Source of the DNA: Azotobacter paspali
GTDB lineage: Bacteria; Pseudomonadota; Gammaproteobacteria; Pseudomonadales; Pseudomonadaceae
DNA: 28,282 nt
Strand: one strand, 5' to 3'
Assembly (NCBI RefSeq): GCF_042434745.1
Contig: NZ_JBHLSS010000077.1
Part shown: in pieces, positions 7,159 to 15,581 of the stretch
Numbering within the stretch: position 1 is the first letter of the stretch
How the letters are laid out: each line of letters begins with the position of its first letter
Translations under genes and position numbers: made by a program
The notes under the pieces: model-generated
Database searches by the model: none
What the model saw: only the letters and a program-made list of their open reading frames with translations
Told to the model about the DNA's origin: nothing

Positions 7159-8997
7159 ATGCCTGACTATCGCTCGAAAACCTCCACCTTCGGCCGCAAC
7201 ATGGCCGGCGCCCGTGCGCTGTGGCGCGCCACCGGGATGAAGGACGAGGACTTCAAGAAGCCGATCATCGCCGTCGCCAACTCCTTCACCCAGTTCGTGC
7301 CTGGCCATGTGCACCTGAAGGACCTCGGCCAGTTGGTCGCCCGCGAGATCGAGAAGGCCGGCGGCGTGGCCAAGGAATTCGACACCATCGCCGTCGACGA
7401 CGGTATCGCCATGGGCCACGATGGCATGCTCTATTCGCTACCGAGCCGCGAGATCATCGCCGACTCGGTGGAATACATGGTCAACGCCCATTGCGCCGAC
7501 GCGCTGGTGTGCATCTCCAACTGCGACAAGATCACCCCCGGCATGCTGATGGCCGCCCTGCGCCTGAACATCCCGGTGGTGTTCGTCTCCGGCGGGCCGA
7601 TGGAGGCCGGCAAGACCAAGCTGTCCCAGCACGGCCTGGATCTGGTGGATGCGATGGTCATCGCCGCCGACAGCAGCGCCTCCGACGAAAAGGTCGAGGC
7701 ATACGAACGCAGCGCCTGTCCCACCTGTGGCTCCTGTTCCGGCATGTTCACCGCCAACTCGATGAACTGCCTGACCGAAGCCCTGGGCCTGTCGCTGCCG
7801 GGCAACGGCACCATCGTCGCCACCCATGCCGACCGCCGGGAACTCTTCCTGCAAGCCGGGCGCACCATCGTCGACCTGTGCCGCCGCTACTACCAGGAAG
7901 GCGACGAATCCGTACTGCCGCGCGCCATCGCCAGCCGCGCGGCCTTCGAGAACGCCATGACCTTGGACATCGCCATGGGCGGCTCGACCAACACTATCCT
8001 GCACCTGCTGGCGGCGGCCCAGGAAGCCGAAGTGGACTTCGACCTGCACGCCATCGACGCCCTGTCGCGCCAGGTGCCGCAACTCTGCAAGGTGGCGCCG
8101 AACACGCCCAAGTACCACATCGAGGACGTGCATCGCGCCGGCGGCATCGTCGCCATTCTCGGCGAACTGGCCCGTGCCGGCCTGCTGAACACCGAAGTCG
8201 CCACCGTTCACAGCAAGACCCTGGGCGAAGCCATCGAAAAATGGGATGTGCGGGTCAACCGAGATCAAGCCGTGCATACCTTTTTCAAGGCCGGCCCGGC
8301 CGGCATTCCTTCCCAGGAAGCCTTCAGCCAGAGCGAACGCTGGGACAGCCTGGACCTAGACCGCGCCGAAGGCTGCATCCGCGACCTGGAACACGCTTTC
8401 TCCACGGAAGGCGGCCTGGCCGTGCTGTATGGCAACATCGCCCTGGACGGCTGCGTGGTGAAGACCGCCGGCGTGGATGAATCCATCCTGGTATTCGAGG
8501 GCACCGCGAAGATCTTCGAAAGCCAGGACGCCGCGGTAAAGGGCATCCTCGGCGACGAGGTCAAGCCCGGCGACGTGGTGGTGATCCGCTATGAGGGTCC
8601 GAAAGGCGGCCCCGGCATGCAGGAAATGCTCTACCCGACCTCGTATCTGAAATCCAAGGGACTCGGCAAGCAATGCGCCCTGCTCACCGACGGCCGCTTC
8701 TCCGGAGGCACCTCGGGCCTGTCGATCGGCCACGCCTCGCCGGAAGCGGCCGCGGGCGGCGCCATCGGCCTGGTCGAGGACGGCGACAAGATCCTCATCG
8801 ACATCCCCAACCGCAGGATCAACCTGCTGGTGTCCGACGAGGAACTGAAGGCCCGCCGCCTGCACCAGGACCACAAGGGCTGGAAGCCGGCTGCCCCGCG
8901 CGCGCGCAAGGTCAGCACCGCGCTTAAGGCTTACGCCCTGCTCGCCACCAGCGCCGATAAGGGCGCGGTGCGCAACAAGGCGCTGCTGGATGAGTGA
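7159..8997 (+). CDS. ilvD: Dihydroxy-acid dehydratase
   Basis: A 612-residue IlvD. It dehydrates 2,3-dihydroxy-isovalerate and 2,3-dihydroxy-3-methylvalerate to the 2-keto acids in valine, leucine and isoleucine synthesis, in the cytoplasm. The Fe–S ligand motifs are visible: ISNCDKITPGM (about residue 122) and CPTCGSCSGMFTANSMNC (about 192–209). The C-terminal signatures are LTDGRFSGGTSGLSIGHASPE and LKAYALLATSADKGAVRNKA. The frame is open back to 7012, but the start is set at ATG 7159 because MPDYRSKTSTFGRNMAGARA is the conserved Pseudomonas N-terminus and the upstream text (PTSPTRCTLPP) is unlike any IlvD. It is the first host-like GC-rich gene after the IS graveyard, so the island boundary lies between about 6970 and 7150. 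Confidence 0.97.
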   Translation: MPDYRSKTSTFGRNMAGARALWRATGMKDEDFKKPIIAVANSFTQFVPGHVHLKDLGQLVAREIEKAGGVAKEFDTIAVDDGIAMGHDGMLYSLPSREIIADSVEYMVNAHCADALVCISNCDKITPGMLMAALRLNIPVVFVSGGPMEAGKTKLSQHGLDLVDAMVIAADSSASDEKVEAYERSACPTCGSCSGMFTANSMNCLTEALGLSLPGNGTIVATHADRRELFLQAGRTIVDLCRRYYQEGDESVLPRAIASRAAFENAMTLDIAMGGSTNTILHLLAAAQEAEVDFDLHAIDALSRQVPQLCKVAPNTPKYHIEDVHRAGGIVAILGELARAGLLNTEVATVHSKTLGEAIEKWDVRVNRDQAVHTFFKAGPAGIPSQEAFSQSERWDSLDLDRAEGCIRDLEHAFSTEGGLAVLYGNIALDGCVVKTAGVDESILVFEGTAKIFESQDAAVKGILGDEVKPGDVVVIRYEGPKGGPGMQEMLYPTSYLKSKGLGKQCALLTDGRFSGGTSGLSIGHASPEAAAGGAIGLVEDGDKILIDIPNRRINLLVSDEELKARRLHQDHKGWKPAAPRARKVSTALKAYALLATSADKGAVRNKALLDE

Positions 8998-9004
8998 GCC
9001 GGAT

Positions 9005-9160
9005 CGGGAAACGCATGCGTTTTCCCGACGAGCGTCCTGAGCGCCGGAGGCGCGTGGGCCAGCAAGAGATTCGCGGGATGCAGGCCGGCCCGTGGAAAAC
9101 CGCGCCAGCGTTTTCCAGCGCCAGCGCTATCGATGGGAAAGGTTTGCGGCCGTTTCCATC
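9005..9160 (+). repeat. Three successive hairpins downstream of ilvD
   Basis: Stem 1 is CGGGAAACGCA (9005–9015) with TGCGTTTTCCCG (9016–9027), one bulged base, starting 7 bases after the ilvD stop. Stem 2 is TGGAAAAC (9093–9100) with GTTTTCCA (9110–9117). Stem 3 is GATGGGAAA (9132–9140) with TTTCCATC (9153–9160), one extra G. All three share a GGAAA/TTTCC theme. They may protect the ilvD mRNA 3' end or act as a structured leader for the downstream gene. Confidence 0.5.
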
Positions 9161-9193
9161 CCACGAATCCGAAGAACCCCGCACGCTGCTGGA

Positions 9194-9225
9194 AGCCTCT
9201 GCGGAGGCTGTTTTTTTCGCAGAGG
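9194..9225 (+). terminator. Rho-independent terminator with overlapping alternative stem
   Basis: AGCCTC (9194–9199), loop TGCG, and GAGGCT (9204–9209) are followed by G and seven Ts (9211–9217), a canonical intrinsic terminator. The same left arm can pair differently: CCTCTGCG (9196–9203) is a perfect 8-bp complement of CGCAGAGG (9218–9225), and this longer stem would enclose the T-run and break the terminator. The phosphodiesterase gene starts 55 bases further on. Confidence 0.75.
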
Positions 9226-9280
9226 TCGACCCTTTCGCCGGGCGAAACCGGCAACAGTGAAGAAGGCTGGAGGCGCTGCG

Positions 9281-9736
9281 ATGAAAATCGGCCTGATCTC
9301 CGATACCCACGGCCTGCTGCGCCCAGAGGCACTGGCCGCACTCGAAGGCTGCGAATGGATCGTCCACGCCGGCGACATCGGCAAGCCGGAAATCCTCGAC
9401 GCTCTGCGCCGGCTGGCGCCGGTCGCGGCGGTGCGTGGCAACAACGACCATGGCGAATGGGCCGACGCCTTGCCTCATGAGGCCGAGCTGGAACTGGGCG
9501 GCCTGCGCCTCCATGTCGTCCACCAGCCGGAACATCTGCCGACCGATTTGGTCGCACGCGGCGTCAGGGTGGCGGTCTGCGGGCACTCGCACAAGCCGCG
9601 CATCGACGAACGGGATGGCATGCTGCTGGTCAACCCCGGCAGTGCCGGGCCGCGGCGCTTCCGGTTACCGATAGCGGTCGGGCTGCTGCACATCGAGGGC
9701 ACCGAAGTGCGGGCCGAACTGATCGAGCTGTCCTAA
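9281..9736 (+). CDS. YfcE/MJ0936-type metallophosphoesterase
   Basis: A 151-residue calcineurin-like phosphodiesterase. ATG 9281 follows CTGGAGG at good spacing, and the product begins directly with the first metal motif, KIGLISDTHG. Further metal-binding motifs are VHAGDIG (residues 31–37), RGNND (about 52) and CGHSHKP, followed by LLVNPGSAGPRR. Family members are cytoplasmic Mn/Ni-dependent enzymes that hydrolyse phosphodiester substrates; the physiological substrate is generally unknown. Length is typical. The frame is open further upstream to 9092, but that extension runs through the terminator hairpins and is rejected. Transcription could arise by read-through from ilvD past the switch-like terminator or from its own promoter. 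Confidence 0.9.
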   Translation: MKIGLISDTHGLLRPEALAALEGCEWIVHAGDIGKPEILDALRRLAPVAAVRGNNDHGEWADALPHEAELELGGLRLHVVHQPEHLPTDLVARGVRVAVCGHSHKPRIDERDGMLLVNPGSAGPRRFRLPIAVGLLHIEGTEVRAELIELS

Positions 9737-9915
9737 AGCGGATTCGCCACCTCTCGCCGGGACAGTGTGCTGCCGCGCCATTCGGCGACTGACGGGGCCG
9801 AAAAACCGCTCCCCGGAAAAGACATGCCGCTGGAGAACCGAAAGTTCGCCCGGCGGCATCGTTCATCGAGTCGGCGAACTCCTGCAGTCGCAGGCGACTC
9901 GCCGATCGGCAGCGG

Positions 9916-10194
9916 TCAGTTCGCTTCGTCCTTGGTGTCGAACTCCAGGCCGCCAATGTACTTGACCATGAAGTTGTACAGGGTGCAGCCGATCAGAACG
10001 GCGAGATAGCCCATGACCAAGTAGAACAGCGGTACGAGCAGGATGGTGATGAACGGCGGCCGGCCTGCGGCGGGCACGAACAGCGAGATGAACAGCAGGA
10101 AAGGCACGAAAACGAAGAAGGACGTGGCCGCCGTCAGAATGCCGCAGACCTTGCCATTTTGATGGGGGGACAAACGGGTAATCTGTTGTTTCAT
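9916..10194 (-). CDS. Small two-helix inner-membrane protein, unknown
   Basis: A 92-residue protein. ATG 10194 is preceded by GGAAG at 9–10 bases. The N-terminus is cytoplasmic-looking (KQQITRLSPHQNGK). Two hydrophobic segments follow at residues about 17–44 (ILTAATSFFVFVPFLLFISL) and 49–75 (ITILLVPLFYLVMGYLAVLI), then a short acidic tail, EFDTKDEAN. I recognise no functional motif. It is convergent with the phosphodiesterase gene; the 179 bases between them hold GC-rich inverted repeats near 9869–9906 (GAGTCG with CGACTC) and no gene. It is probably a conserved Pseudomonadaceae membrane protein. Confidence 0.7.
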   Translation of the reverse strand: MKQQITRLSPHQNGKVCGILTAATSFFVFVPFLLFISLFVPAAGRPPFITILLVPLFYLVMGYLAVLIGCTLYNFMVKYIGGLEFDTKDEAN

Positions 10195-10418
10195 GTTCTG
10201 CTACTTCCGACGAGATTGATTGATCTGCTATGACTAATGCTACCCCTGCAGGGGGCCGAGGGGCGAGCTTGGGGCCTTTGTGAAACTTGATATGGATCAA
10301 CGGGTTATTCCAGAAGTTCGGCACCTGCGGCCAACTGCCACACCCGGCCGCACGGGCGCGCATCGGGGTTTTCCCGCTAGCGGCCGGCCCGGAGAAGCCC
10401 TTGGCCCGGCGCGTCCTT
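10195..10418. other. Intergenic region, no gene seen
   Basis: This spacer lies downstream of the histidine kinase and upstream of the small membrane protein, both on the minus strand. Bases 10195–10300 are moderately AT-rich and presumably carry the promoter of the small membrane protein. I see no convincing -35/-10 pair, RNA gene or T-tailed terminator. Confidence 0.4.
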
Positions 10419-13292
10419 TCAGGGGGCATGTTCCGGCTTCGCCTGGAAAAGCAGGGCGGCGACCAACTCACGCAGTTCGTCCGGGTCCAGTGGCTTGTCC
10501 AGCCTGCCCTGACAGTCGAGCCCGGCCAGACGCCCGGCATCGGCGGCCGCGCCGAGCACGATCACCGGCAACGAGCGGGTTTGCGAATGCTGGCGAAGCC
10601 TTTCCAGCACACGTTCCCCGCCGATGTCCGGCAGGTTCAGGTCGAGCAGCAGCAGGTCCGGCGGGCTGGCCAGGACGTGCTCCAGGACGGCCCTGCCATT
10701 GTCGATGGCGCTGACCTCGCCCAGGTCGGCCAACACCTTGCGCACCTGGCACCGGCTGAAGGAGTCATCCCCGACATGGCAGATGCGCGCCACGCTCCCC
10801 ACGCTCGTCCCGCCCTGCACGAGCGGCAGATCGATCCAGAAGCGGCTGCCGATGCCCGGCTCGCTGCTCATGCCCATGCGGCCGCCCATCAGGAGGGCGA
10901 ACTGGCGGCACAGCGATAGACCGATACCGGTGCCCTGAATCGTCGAGTTTTCCCGCCCGAGGCGCTGGAAGGGCTCAAACAACTGGACTTGGCGCGACTC
11001 TTCGATGCCGGGACCGGTGTCCTCGACGATCAACCGGATACGCCCCGCCTCCGCCTGATAGGTCAGGGTGATCCGCCCGGCCGGGCTGTTGTACTTGATC
11101 GCATTGGACAGCAGGTTGAGCAGCACCTGGCGCAGACGGCGCGGGTCGGCCTGCACCAGCAGCCTCTTGTCGGGCAGCTCCAGGTCGAGGCGCAAGCCGC
11201 GGGTCTCCACGTCCAGGCGGACCATCTCGGCGCACTCGGCCATCAGTCCCGCCACCTCGACGGACTGCATCTCCAGGCTGAACTTCGCTGTCTGGAGATT
11301 GGACCAGTCGAGCACGTCGTCGACCAGTTGGTTGAGGTGCCGGCTAGCCCTCAGAAGTTCGTCGAGGTAGGCCACCTCTTGTGTCTCGCCCCGTGCCTCG
11401 TAGCCCAGGCGCAACAACTGGGCGAAGCCATAGATGGCGTTGAGCGGCGTGCGCAGTTCGTGGCTGATGCTGGAGATGAAGCGCGATTTCGCCAGGCTGG
11501 CGGCTTGGGCCTCGCCGATGGCCAGACGCAGGTCGGCCTCGGTGCGCTTGAGCGTGTCGATGTCCACATGGGTGCCGGCTAGCAGGACGGCCTGCCCCGT
11601 CGCCGGGTCGCGCTCGACCACCCGGCCGCGGCCGAGCAGCCAGTGGTAGGAGCCGTGGCTGTCGCGAAAGCGGAAATCCGCCTCGCACAACCCGCCGCGG
11701 CTGTCGGCGAGCCGAAAGCTCGCCTCGACCCGCGGCACGTCCTCGGGGTGAACATGCGCCATGAAGGCTTCATGATCGATCGGGCCGGCCGGCAGCCCGA
11801 AGCGCTTGCAGAAGCGCCCGCGCAGGCTGATCCGCCGGCTGTGCAGGTCCTGCTCCCAGAGGCTTTCGGTGGCACTGTCGAGCACCAGTTCGAGGCGCTC
11901 CTGGGTCCGCTGGCTCTGTCGTTCGCTCTGCTCGAGCTGTTCGCCCATGCGCTCGGCGTGGCCGGCCATGGCATCCAGCTCGACGATCTGCGAACTGACC
12001 CGGGCCGGACGCCAGTTGCCCCTGCCGATCTCCTCCATCATCCGCGAAATACCGTCGATGGGGCACAACAGGCGCTCGCTGAGGTGGCGGGCACGCAGCC
12101 ACATACTGCCGAAGAAGACCAGATAGAACACCAGTAGGCCGGCGATCATCAGGTAGCCGATGCGCTCGTACTGGCTGGCGAGGCTGTTGGTTTCGGCGAA
12201 CACCTTGGCCTCGTCGACCACAGTCAGCAAATGCCAGCCGGTTTGCGGAATAGTGGTCCAGGCCACTAGGTTGGGGCGGCCGCGGAACTCCACCATCATC
12301 ATCCCCTCGTTGCGCTCGACGATGGCGGCGGCCAGTCCGGCGGTCGCGGGGCGCCGGCGCAGGTTGAAATCCTCCGGCTTGAATAGTTCGCTGTGGATGG
12401 CCTCGTCGTAGGAGTGCAAGGTCAGCTCGTCGAGGCCGAAATCGGCTTCGCCCGGCTCCGGCAGGGCCATGATGTCCAAGTCGTCGCTAACCAGCACGGC
12501 GTAGCCGCTCCACGGCACCTCCAGGCGGCCGATCTGCTTCAGCAGGTTGCTGACCGTGACATCCAGGCCAACCACGCCTTCGAGAAAGTCGCCCCGATAG
12601 ACCGGCGCGATGGCCGACATCATCCAGCCGTGGCCGGCCGGATCGAGGTAGACATCGGTCCAGACCATGCCGCGCCCCGGATTGTGCCGGGCGTCGGCCA
12701 AGTAGTAGAAGCTGTAGTTGGGGATGACCATGTCATGAGGGTACTGCTCATGAGTGAGAAACCACGGATAAATGTGGTTGTAGTTGTCCCAACTGTTGAA
12801 ATAGAGGCTGGCGACCAGCGGGTTGCGCTGCTGCAGTTCCTTCATCAGCGGATCGAGAGTGGCCATCCGTGCGACCTTGTCCAGATCCTGGCGCTCCAGT
12901 GGCGTGGAGCGGGCGTAGAAGATCGCGCTGCCGCCTTTGTCCTCGGGACTGTAGCGCACCCCGTCCGGCGTGCTCGCCAGCGCTGGCGGAACGGGCGGCT
13001 TCGCCTGCGTCTCCAGCAGGGTCCGGGCGGTCAGGTTGCGGAACATTTCGGTTAGAACGCCGACCTGCGCCAGTTGCTGGTCGATGCTGCGCGACTCCTG
13101 GCGGGCGGAAGACTGCAAATCGAACAGGGCGACTTGCCGCAGGTGATCGATCTGCGCATCGCGGATCGAATCGTTGCTGATCAGATAGACGGCAATCAGC
13201 ACCGTCTCGACCAGCAACAGCGGTATCAGCGCGCTCCGTGCAAATGCTCGCCAAATCCATTGGCGAAGTCCGACATGGGAGGGGGAAGGCAT
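10419..13292 (-). CDS. Hybrid sensor histidine kinase (Cache–PAS–HisKA–HATPase–REC)
   Basis: A 957-residue membrane kinase. TM1 lies at about 17–38, followed by a periplasmic double-Cache-like sensor of about 330 residues (ASLYFNSWDNYNHIYPW, MMSAIAPVYRGDFLEGVVGLD). TM2 is at about 374–395, a HAMP-like linker at about 396–445 and a PAS domain at about 466–582 with HPEDVPR and FRFRDSHGSYHW. The HisKA box is SISHELRTPLNAIYGF with His611. The HATPase region has LLNLLSNAIKYN, VEDTGPGI and GTGIGLSLC, ending near 815. A C-terminal receiver (about 835–950) has acidic pocket VGDD, phosphoacceptor Asp884 in LLLLDLNLPD and Lys in LDKPL. Cache sensors usually bind small organic ligands; the ligand here is unknown. 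No separate regulator or DNA-binding partner is adjacent, so it must signal to a distant phosphotransfer protein. The REC domain lacks an output domain. Confidence 0.95.
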   Translation of the reverse strand: MPSPSHVGLRQWIWRAFARSALIPLLLVETVLIAVYLISNDSIRDAQIDHLRQVALFDLQSSARQESRSIDQQLAQVGVLTEMFRNLTARTLLETQAKPPVPPALASTPDGVRYSPEDKGGSAIFYARSTPLERQDLDKVARMATLDPLMKELQQRNPLVASLYFNSWDNYNHIYPWFLTHEQYPHDMVIPNYSFYYLADARHNPGRGMVWTDVYLDPAGHGWMMSAIAPVYRGDFLEGVVGLDVTVSNLLKQIGRLEVPWSGYAVLVSDDLDIMALPEPGEADFGLDELTLHSYDEAIHSELFKPEDFNLRRRPATAGLAAAIVERNEGMMMVEFRGRPNLVAWTTIPQTGWHLLTVVDEAKVFAETNSLASQYERIGYLMIAGLLVFYLVFFGSMWLRARHLSERLLCPIDGISRMMEEIGRGNWRPARVSSQIVELDAMAGHAERMGEQLEQSERQSQRTQERLELVLDSATESLWEQDLHSRRISLRGRFCKRFGLPAGPIDHEAFMAHVHPEDVPRVEASFRLADSRGGLCEADFRFRDSHGSYHWLLGRGRVVERDPATGQAVLLAGTHVDIDTLKRTEADLRLAIGEAQAASLAKSRFISSISHELRTPLNAIYGFAQLLRLGYEARGETQEVAYLDELLRASRHLNQLVDDVLDWSNLQTAKFSLEMQSVEVAGLMAECAEMVRLDVETRGLRLDLELPDKRLLVQADPRRLRQVLLNLLSNAIKYNSPAGRITLTYQAEAGRIRLIVEDTGPGIEESRQVQLFEPFQRLGRENSTIQGTGIGLSLCRQFALLMGGRMGMSSEPGIGSRFWIDLPLVQGGTSVGSVARICHVGDDSFSRCQVRKVLADLGEVSAIDNGRAVLEHVLASPPDLLLLDLNLPDIGGERVLERLRQHSQTRSLPVIVLGAAADAGRLAGLDCQGRLDKPLDPDELRELVAALLFQAKPEHAP

Positions 13293-13616
13293 GCGCGCAG
13301 AACCCGGGACATATGAGATATGGGTTTAGAAGAAATGATAATAGTAAGAAATGTCGTCATGCTTGCGAGCCGGCACAGTAACGCAAACGCCACCGTCTTC
13401 CAATGAAGGAACGCGGCAGCGGCCCACCGGCGGACGGCGCCTCGCCCGCGACTCCGATCAATAGCGCCCGGCCATGCCGGACATGTCCGCGAGACTGAAA
13501 AAGCCTGCCCCCGAATGGACATTGTGGGTGCAGGTGAAATACCGTGCGAGGAAATCCGCCCTCATCGTCTACCGGCTGTCCGGACGTGCCGCACGGCGTC
13601 CCGCCGGAGTCCAGCC
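13293..13616. other. Divergent intergenic region, 324 bases
   Basis: The region separates the minus-strand histidine kinase from the plus-strand membrane protein. The part next to the kinase (about 13310–13360) is locally AT-rich (GAAGAAATGATAATAGTAAG) and probably holds the kinase promoter, although no consensus pair is clear. A near-palindrome, CATATGAGATATG, lies at 13310–13322. The rest is GC-rich with no supported gene. An upstream extension of the next gene from 13515 has no ribosome-binding site and unlikely composition. Confidence 0.4.
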
Positions 13617-14063
13617 ATGTCGGTGGCCGATCCCTGGCGCCAGATCATGACCATTCTGCTCCGACTGATATCCCTTCTTCTGGGCTGTGCCCTGATCGTC
13701 GTGCCGCCGTACCTGCTTCGGCTGTTCGCATCCAGCCTGGGCGAACACCTCGAGGCCAGGACGTTTTCCAGCTTCCTGGCGCCGACCCTGACGATCGGGC
13801 TGGCCCTCGGCAGCGGACCGCTGCTCATCGGCCTCCCCCGGCTGGTGGCGGGCTCGAGAACCCCTGGGACGCGCATCATCGCCGGCCTGCTCATGCTCGT
13901 TTCGGGCGCAGGCTTTCTCACCATCGGTTTCGATGGCTATCTGACCCAGGTATTCACCCCGGCGGTCCTGCTCATCGAGGCAATACTGTTCACCTTCTTC
14001 ATCTGGCCCGCTTGGCGCTTCTCCGCCGGCAAAGCATACGCGGACGGGCGGCGCACCGATTAA
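13617..14063 (+). CDS. Membrane protein of unknown function
   Basis: A 148-residue protein. ATG 13617 is preferred because CGGAG lies 8–9 bases upstream; ATG 13647 is a possible later start. Three or four hydrophobic segments are visible: ILLRLISLLLGCALIVVPPY (about 12–31), FLAPTLTIGLALGSGPLLIGL (about 50–70), IIAGLLMLVSGAGFLTIGF (about 85–103) and FTPAVLLIEAILFTFFIWPA (about 111–130). The C-terminus is short and basic. I recognise no family. It is divergent from the hybrid kinase, which is not by itself evidence of a link. Confidence 0.6.
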   Translation: MSVADPWRQIMTILLRLISLLLGCALIVVPPYLLRLFASSLGEHLEARTFSSFLAPTLTIGLALGSGPLLIGLPRLVAGSRTPGTRIIAGLLMLVSGAGFLTIGFDGYLTQVFTPAVLLIEAILFTFFIWPAWRFSAGKAYADGRRTD

Positions 14064-14151
14064 GAGCCGTCGAAACCGGGCGCATCGCATACCGATGGCG
14101 GCGTCCCGGAAAGCGGCCGGCGCCGGCCGCTCGCACGGGCCATGAACGGCA

Positions 14152-14235
14152 ATGCCCGCATCTTGCGATACGGGCATCGGTCTTCCCTGCTGCCGGCTGG
14201 CTGGGCTCGCGTGCGCTCCGCCCAGCCGGCCTTTT
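14152..14235 (+). terminator. Two hairpins between convergent genes
   Basis: ATGCCCGCATC pairs with GATACGGGCAT (within 14152–14177), one internal mismatch. GGCTGGGC (14199–14206) pairs with GCCCAGCC (14220–14227) and is followed by GGCCTTTT. Both lie between the plus-strand membrane protein and the convergent yceI gene, so they probably end transcription, the second most likely for the plus strand. Confidence 0.5.
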
Positions 14236-14253
14236 CGCCAACGGCTTCGTTTC

Positions 14254-14832
14254 TTATTGGCGCACGCCTTCCACTGAGATGATCAGGTCCACCTCCTGGG
14301 AGGCCGGACCGAGGTCCTTTTGGATGTTGAAGTCCTTCAGCTTCAGCTTGGTACTGCCCTCGAAGCCGGCACGGTAGCCGCCCCAGGGATCCTTGCCCTC
14401 GCCGATGAACCTGGTGGCGATCACCACCGGCTTGGTCACGCCGTTGAGGCTCAGGTTGCCGGTGATATCGAAGGTATTCTGGCCGGTGGACTTGACCCCG
14501 GTGGACTCGAAGGTCGCGGTCGGGTACTTGGCGACATTTAGAAAGTCCGCGCTGCGTATGTGCTTGTCGCGCTCGGCGTGGTTGGAGTCGACGCTGGCGG
14601 TCTTCAGGTTCACCTTGACCTTGCTCGCTTCGGGCTTGGCGGCATCGAAGCTGAAGCTGCCGTCGAAGTCGCGGAAGGTGCCGTACAGCCAGCTGTAGCC
14701 CAGGTGGCTGATCTTGAAGTTGACGAAGGCATGCTGGCCTTCCTTGTCGATCACGTAGTCGGCGGCCATGGCCTGTCCGGTGCCCAGCAGAGCGGAACCC
14801 AGGGCCAGGGCGGCGAGCGTTTTCTTCAGCAT
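14254..14832 (-). CDS. YceI-family periplasmic protein
   Basis: A 192-residue protein with a clear signal peptide (MLKKTLAALALGSALLGTG, cleavage after AMA at about 23). The mature part is a single YceI domain, a lipocalin-like beta-barrel that binds isoprenoid or quinone-type lipids. Visible signatures are YVIDKEGQHAFVNFKISHLG, FDGSFSFDAAKPE, RDKHIRSADFLNVAKYPTATF and LSLNGVTKPVVI. It resembles P. aeruginosa PA0423, which has been studied as a secreted protease (PasP), though the YceI fold is normally non-enzymatic. GGAG precedes ATG 14832. It follows the cytochrome b561 gene by 11 bases on the same strand. This yceI–cytB561 pair is common and suggests a shared quinone-related role. Confidence 0.93.
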   Translation of the reverse strand: MLKKTLAALALGSALLGTGQAMAADYVIDKEGQHAFVNFKISHLGYSWLYGTFRDFDGSFSFDAAKPEASKVKVNLKTASVDSNHAERDKHIRSADFLNVAKYPTATFESTGVKSTGQNTFDITGNLSLNGVTKPVVIATRFIGEGKDPWGGYRAGFEGSTKLKLKDFNIQKDLGPASQEVDLIISVEGVRQ

Positions 14833-14843
14833 GGTTTTTCTCC

Positions 14844-15398
14844 TTAGCGGGTGTCGCGTCCGAGCATGCGCAGCAGCGTCACGTCACGGTCGATGAAGTG
14901 GTGTTTCAGGGCGGCCAGGGCATGCACGATGGCCAATCCGACCAATCCCCAGGCGAGCAGTTCGTGCACCTCGCCGGCGGCGTCCTCCTGATTGGGCAGG
15001 CCGCTGAGCAGCGCCGGCACCTGGAACCAGCCGAACACCGAAATCGGCCGGCCGTCGGCGGTGGAAATCAGGTAGCCGCTGATCATCAGCGCGAATAGGC
15101 CGAGGTAGAGCAAGGCGTGACCGATCCGGCTGCCCAGCCGGATCAGCGGGCCGTGGCCGGGCAGCGGCTCCGGCGGCGGGCTGACGAAGCGCCAGGCGAG
15201 GCGCAGCAGCATGACCAGGAACAGCAGGATGCCAATGCTCTTGTGGATGTCCGGGGCGGCGCGGTACCAGGGGCTGTAGTAGTCCAGACCGCGCATCCAC
15301 AGGCCCAGGCCGAACAGGCCGAAGACCGTCAGCGCCACCGACCAGTGCAGCAGGATGCCGACCAGGCCGAAACGAAGGGAGGAATTGCGCCATTGCAT
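14844..15398 (-). CDS. Cytochrome b561-family membrane protein
   Basis: A protein of about 184 residues with four transmembrane helices of the bacterial cytochrome b561/YodB type. Heme-ligand histidines are visible in each helix region: LLHWSVALTVFGLFGLG, DIHKSIGILLFLVML, IGHALLYLGLFALMISGYL and VHELLAWGLVGLAIVHALAALKHH. Such proteins pass electrons between quinol and periplasmic acceptors. Two starts are possible: ATG 15407 (MSYMQW) and ATG 15398 (MQWRNS). The second is preferred because AAGGA lies 9 bases before it but directly abuts the first. It is followed by yceI, which should be co-transcribed. Confidence 0.92.
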   Translation of the reverse strand: MQWRNSSLRFGLVGILLHWSVALTVFGLFGLGLWMRGLDYYSPWYRAAPDIHKSIGILLFLVMLLRLAWRFVSPPPEPLPGHGPLIRLGSRIGHALLYLGLFALMISGYLISTADGRPISVFGWFQVPALLSGLPNQEDAAGEVHELLAWGLVGLAIVHALAALKHHFIDRDVTLLRMLGRDTR

Positions 15399-15521
15399 GT
15401 ACGACATTCCTTGACTCGGGGATGCGCACAGCCTAACGGCTTATCCATCAATTTAAAGTGGAAATTTTCGCTTGAAAGGATCGAACCGCTCGATCGTCGA
15501 GCGAGCGCGAGCCGTGCTTCC

Positions 15522-15572
15522 GGGCCGCCGGCACTATTCCACGCCGCTCGCGAAGAGTAGTGCCGGCGGCCC
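15522..15572. repeat. Perfect 15-bp inverted repeat
   Basis: GGGCCGCCGGCACTA (15522–15536) and TAGTGCCGGCGGCCC (15558–15572) are exact inverted repeats with a 21-base loop, starting 9 bases past the amine oxidase stop codon. There is no T-run on either strand. It may be a transcript-end stabiliser, a Rho-related pause hairpin or a REP-type palindrome. Confidence 0.7.
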
Positions 15573-15581
15573 CCCGGCTCC

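Noticed and set aside
7221..8480. A 419-codon plus-strand frame inside ilvD
   Set aside because: It is the +2 shadow of ilvD, rich in Arg, Pro and His, with no motif. The ilvD frame is unmistakable.
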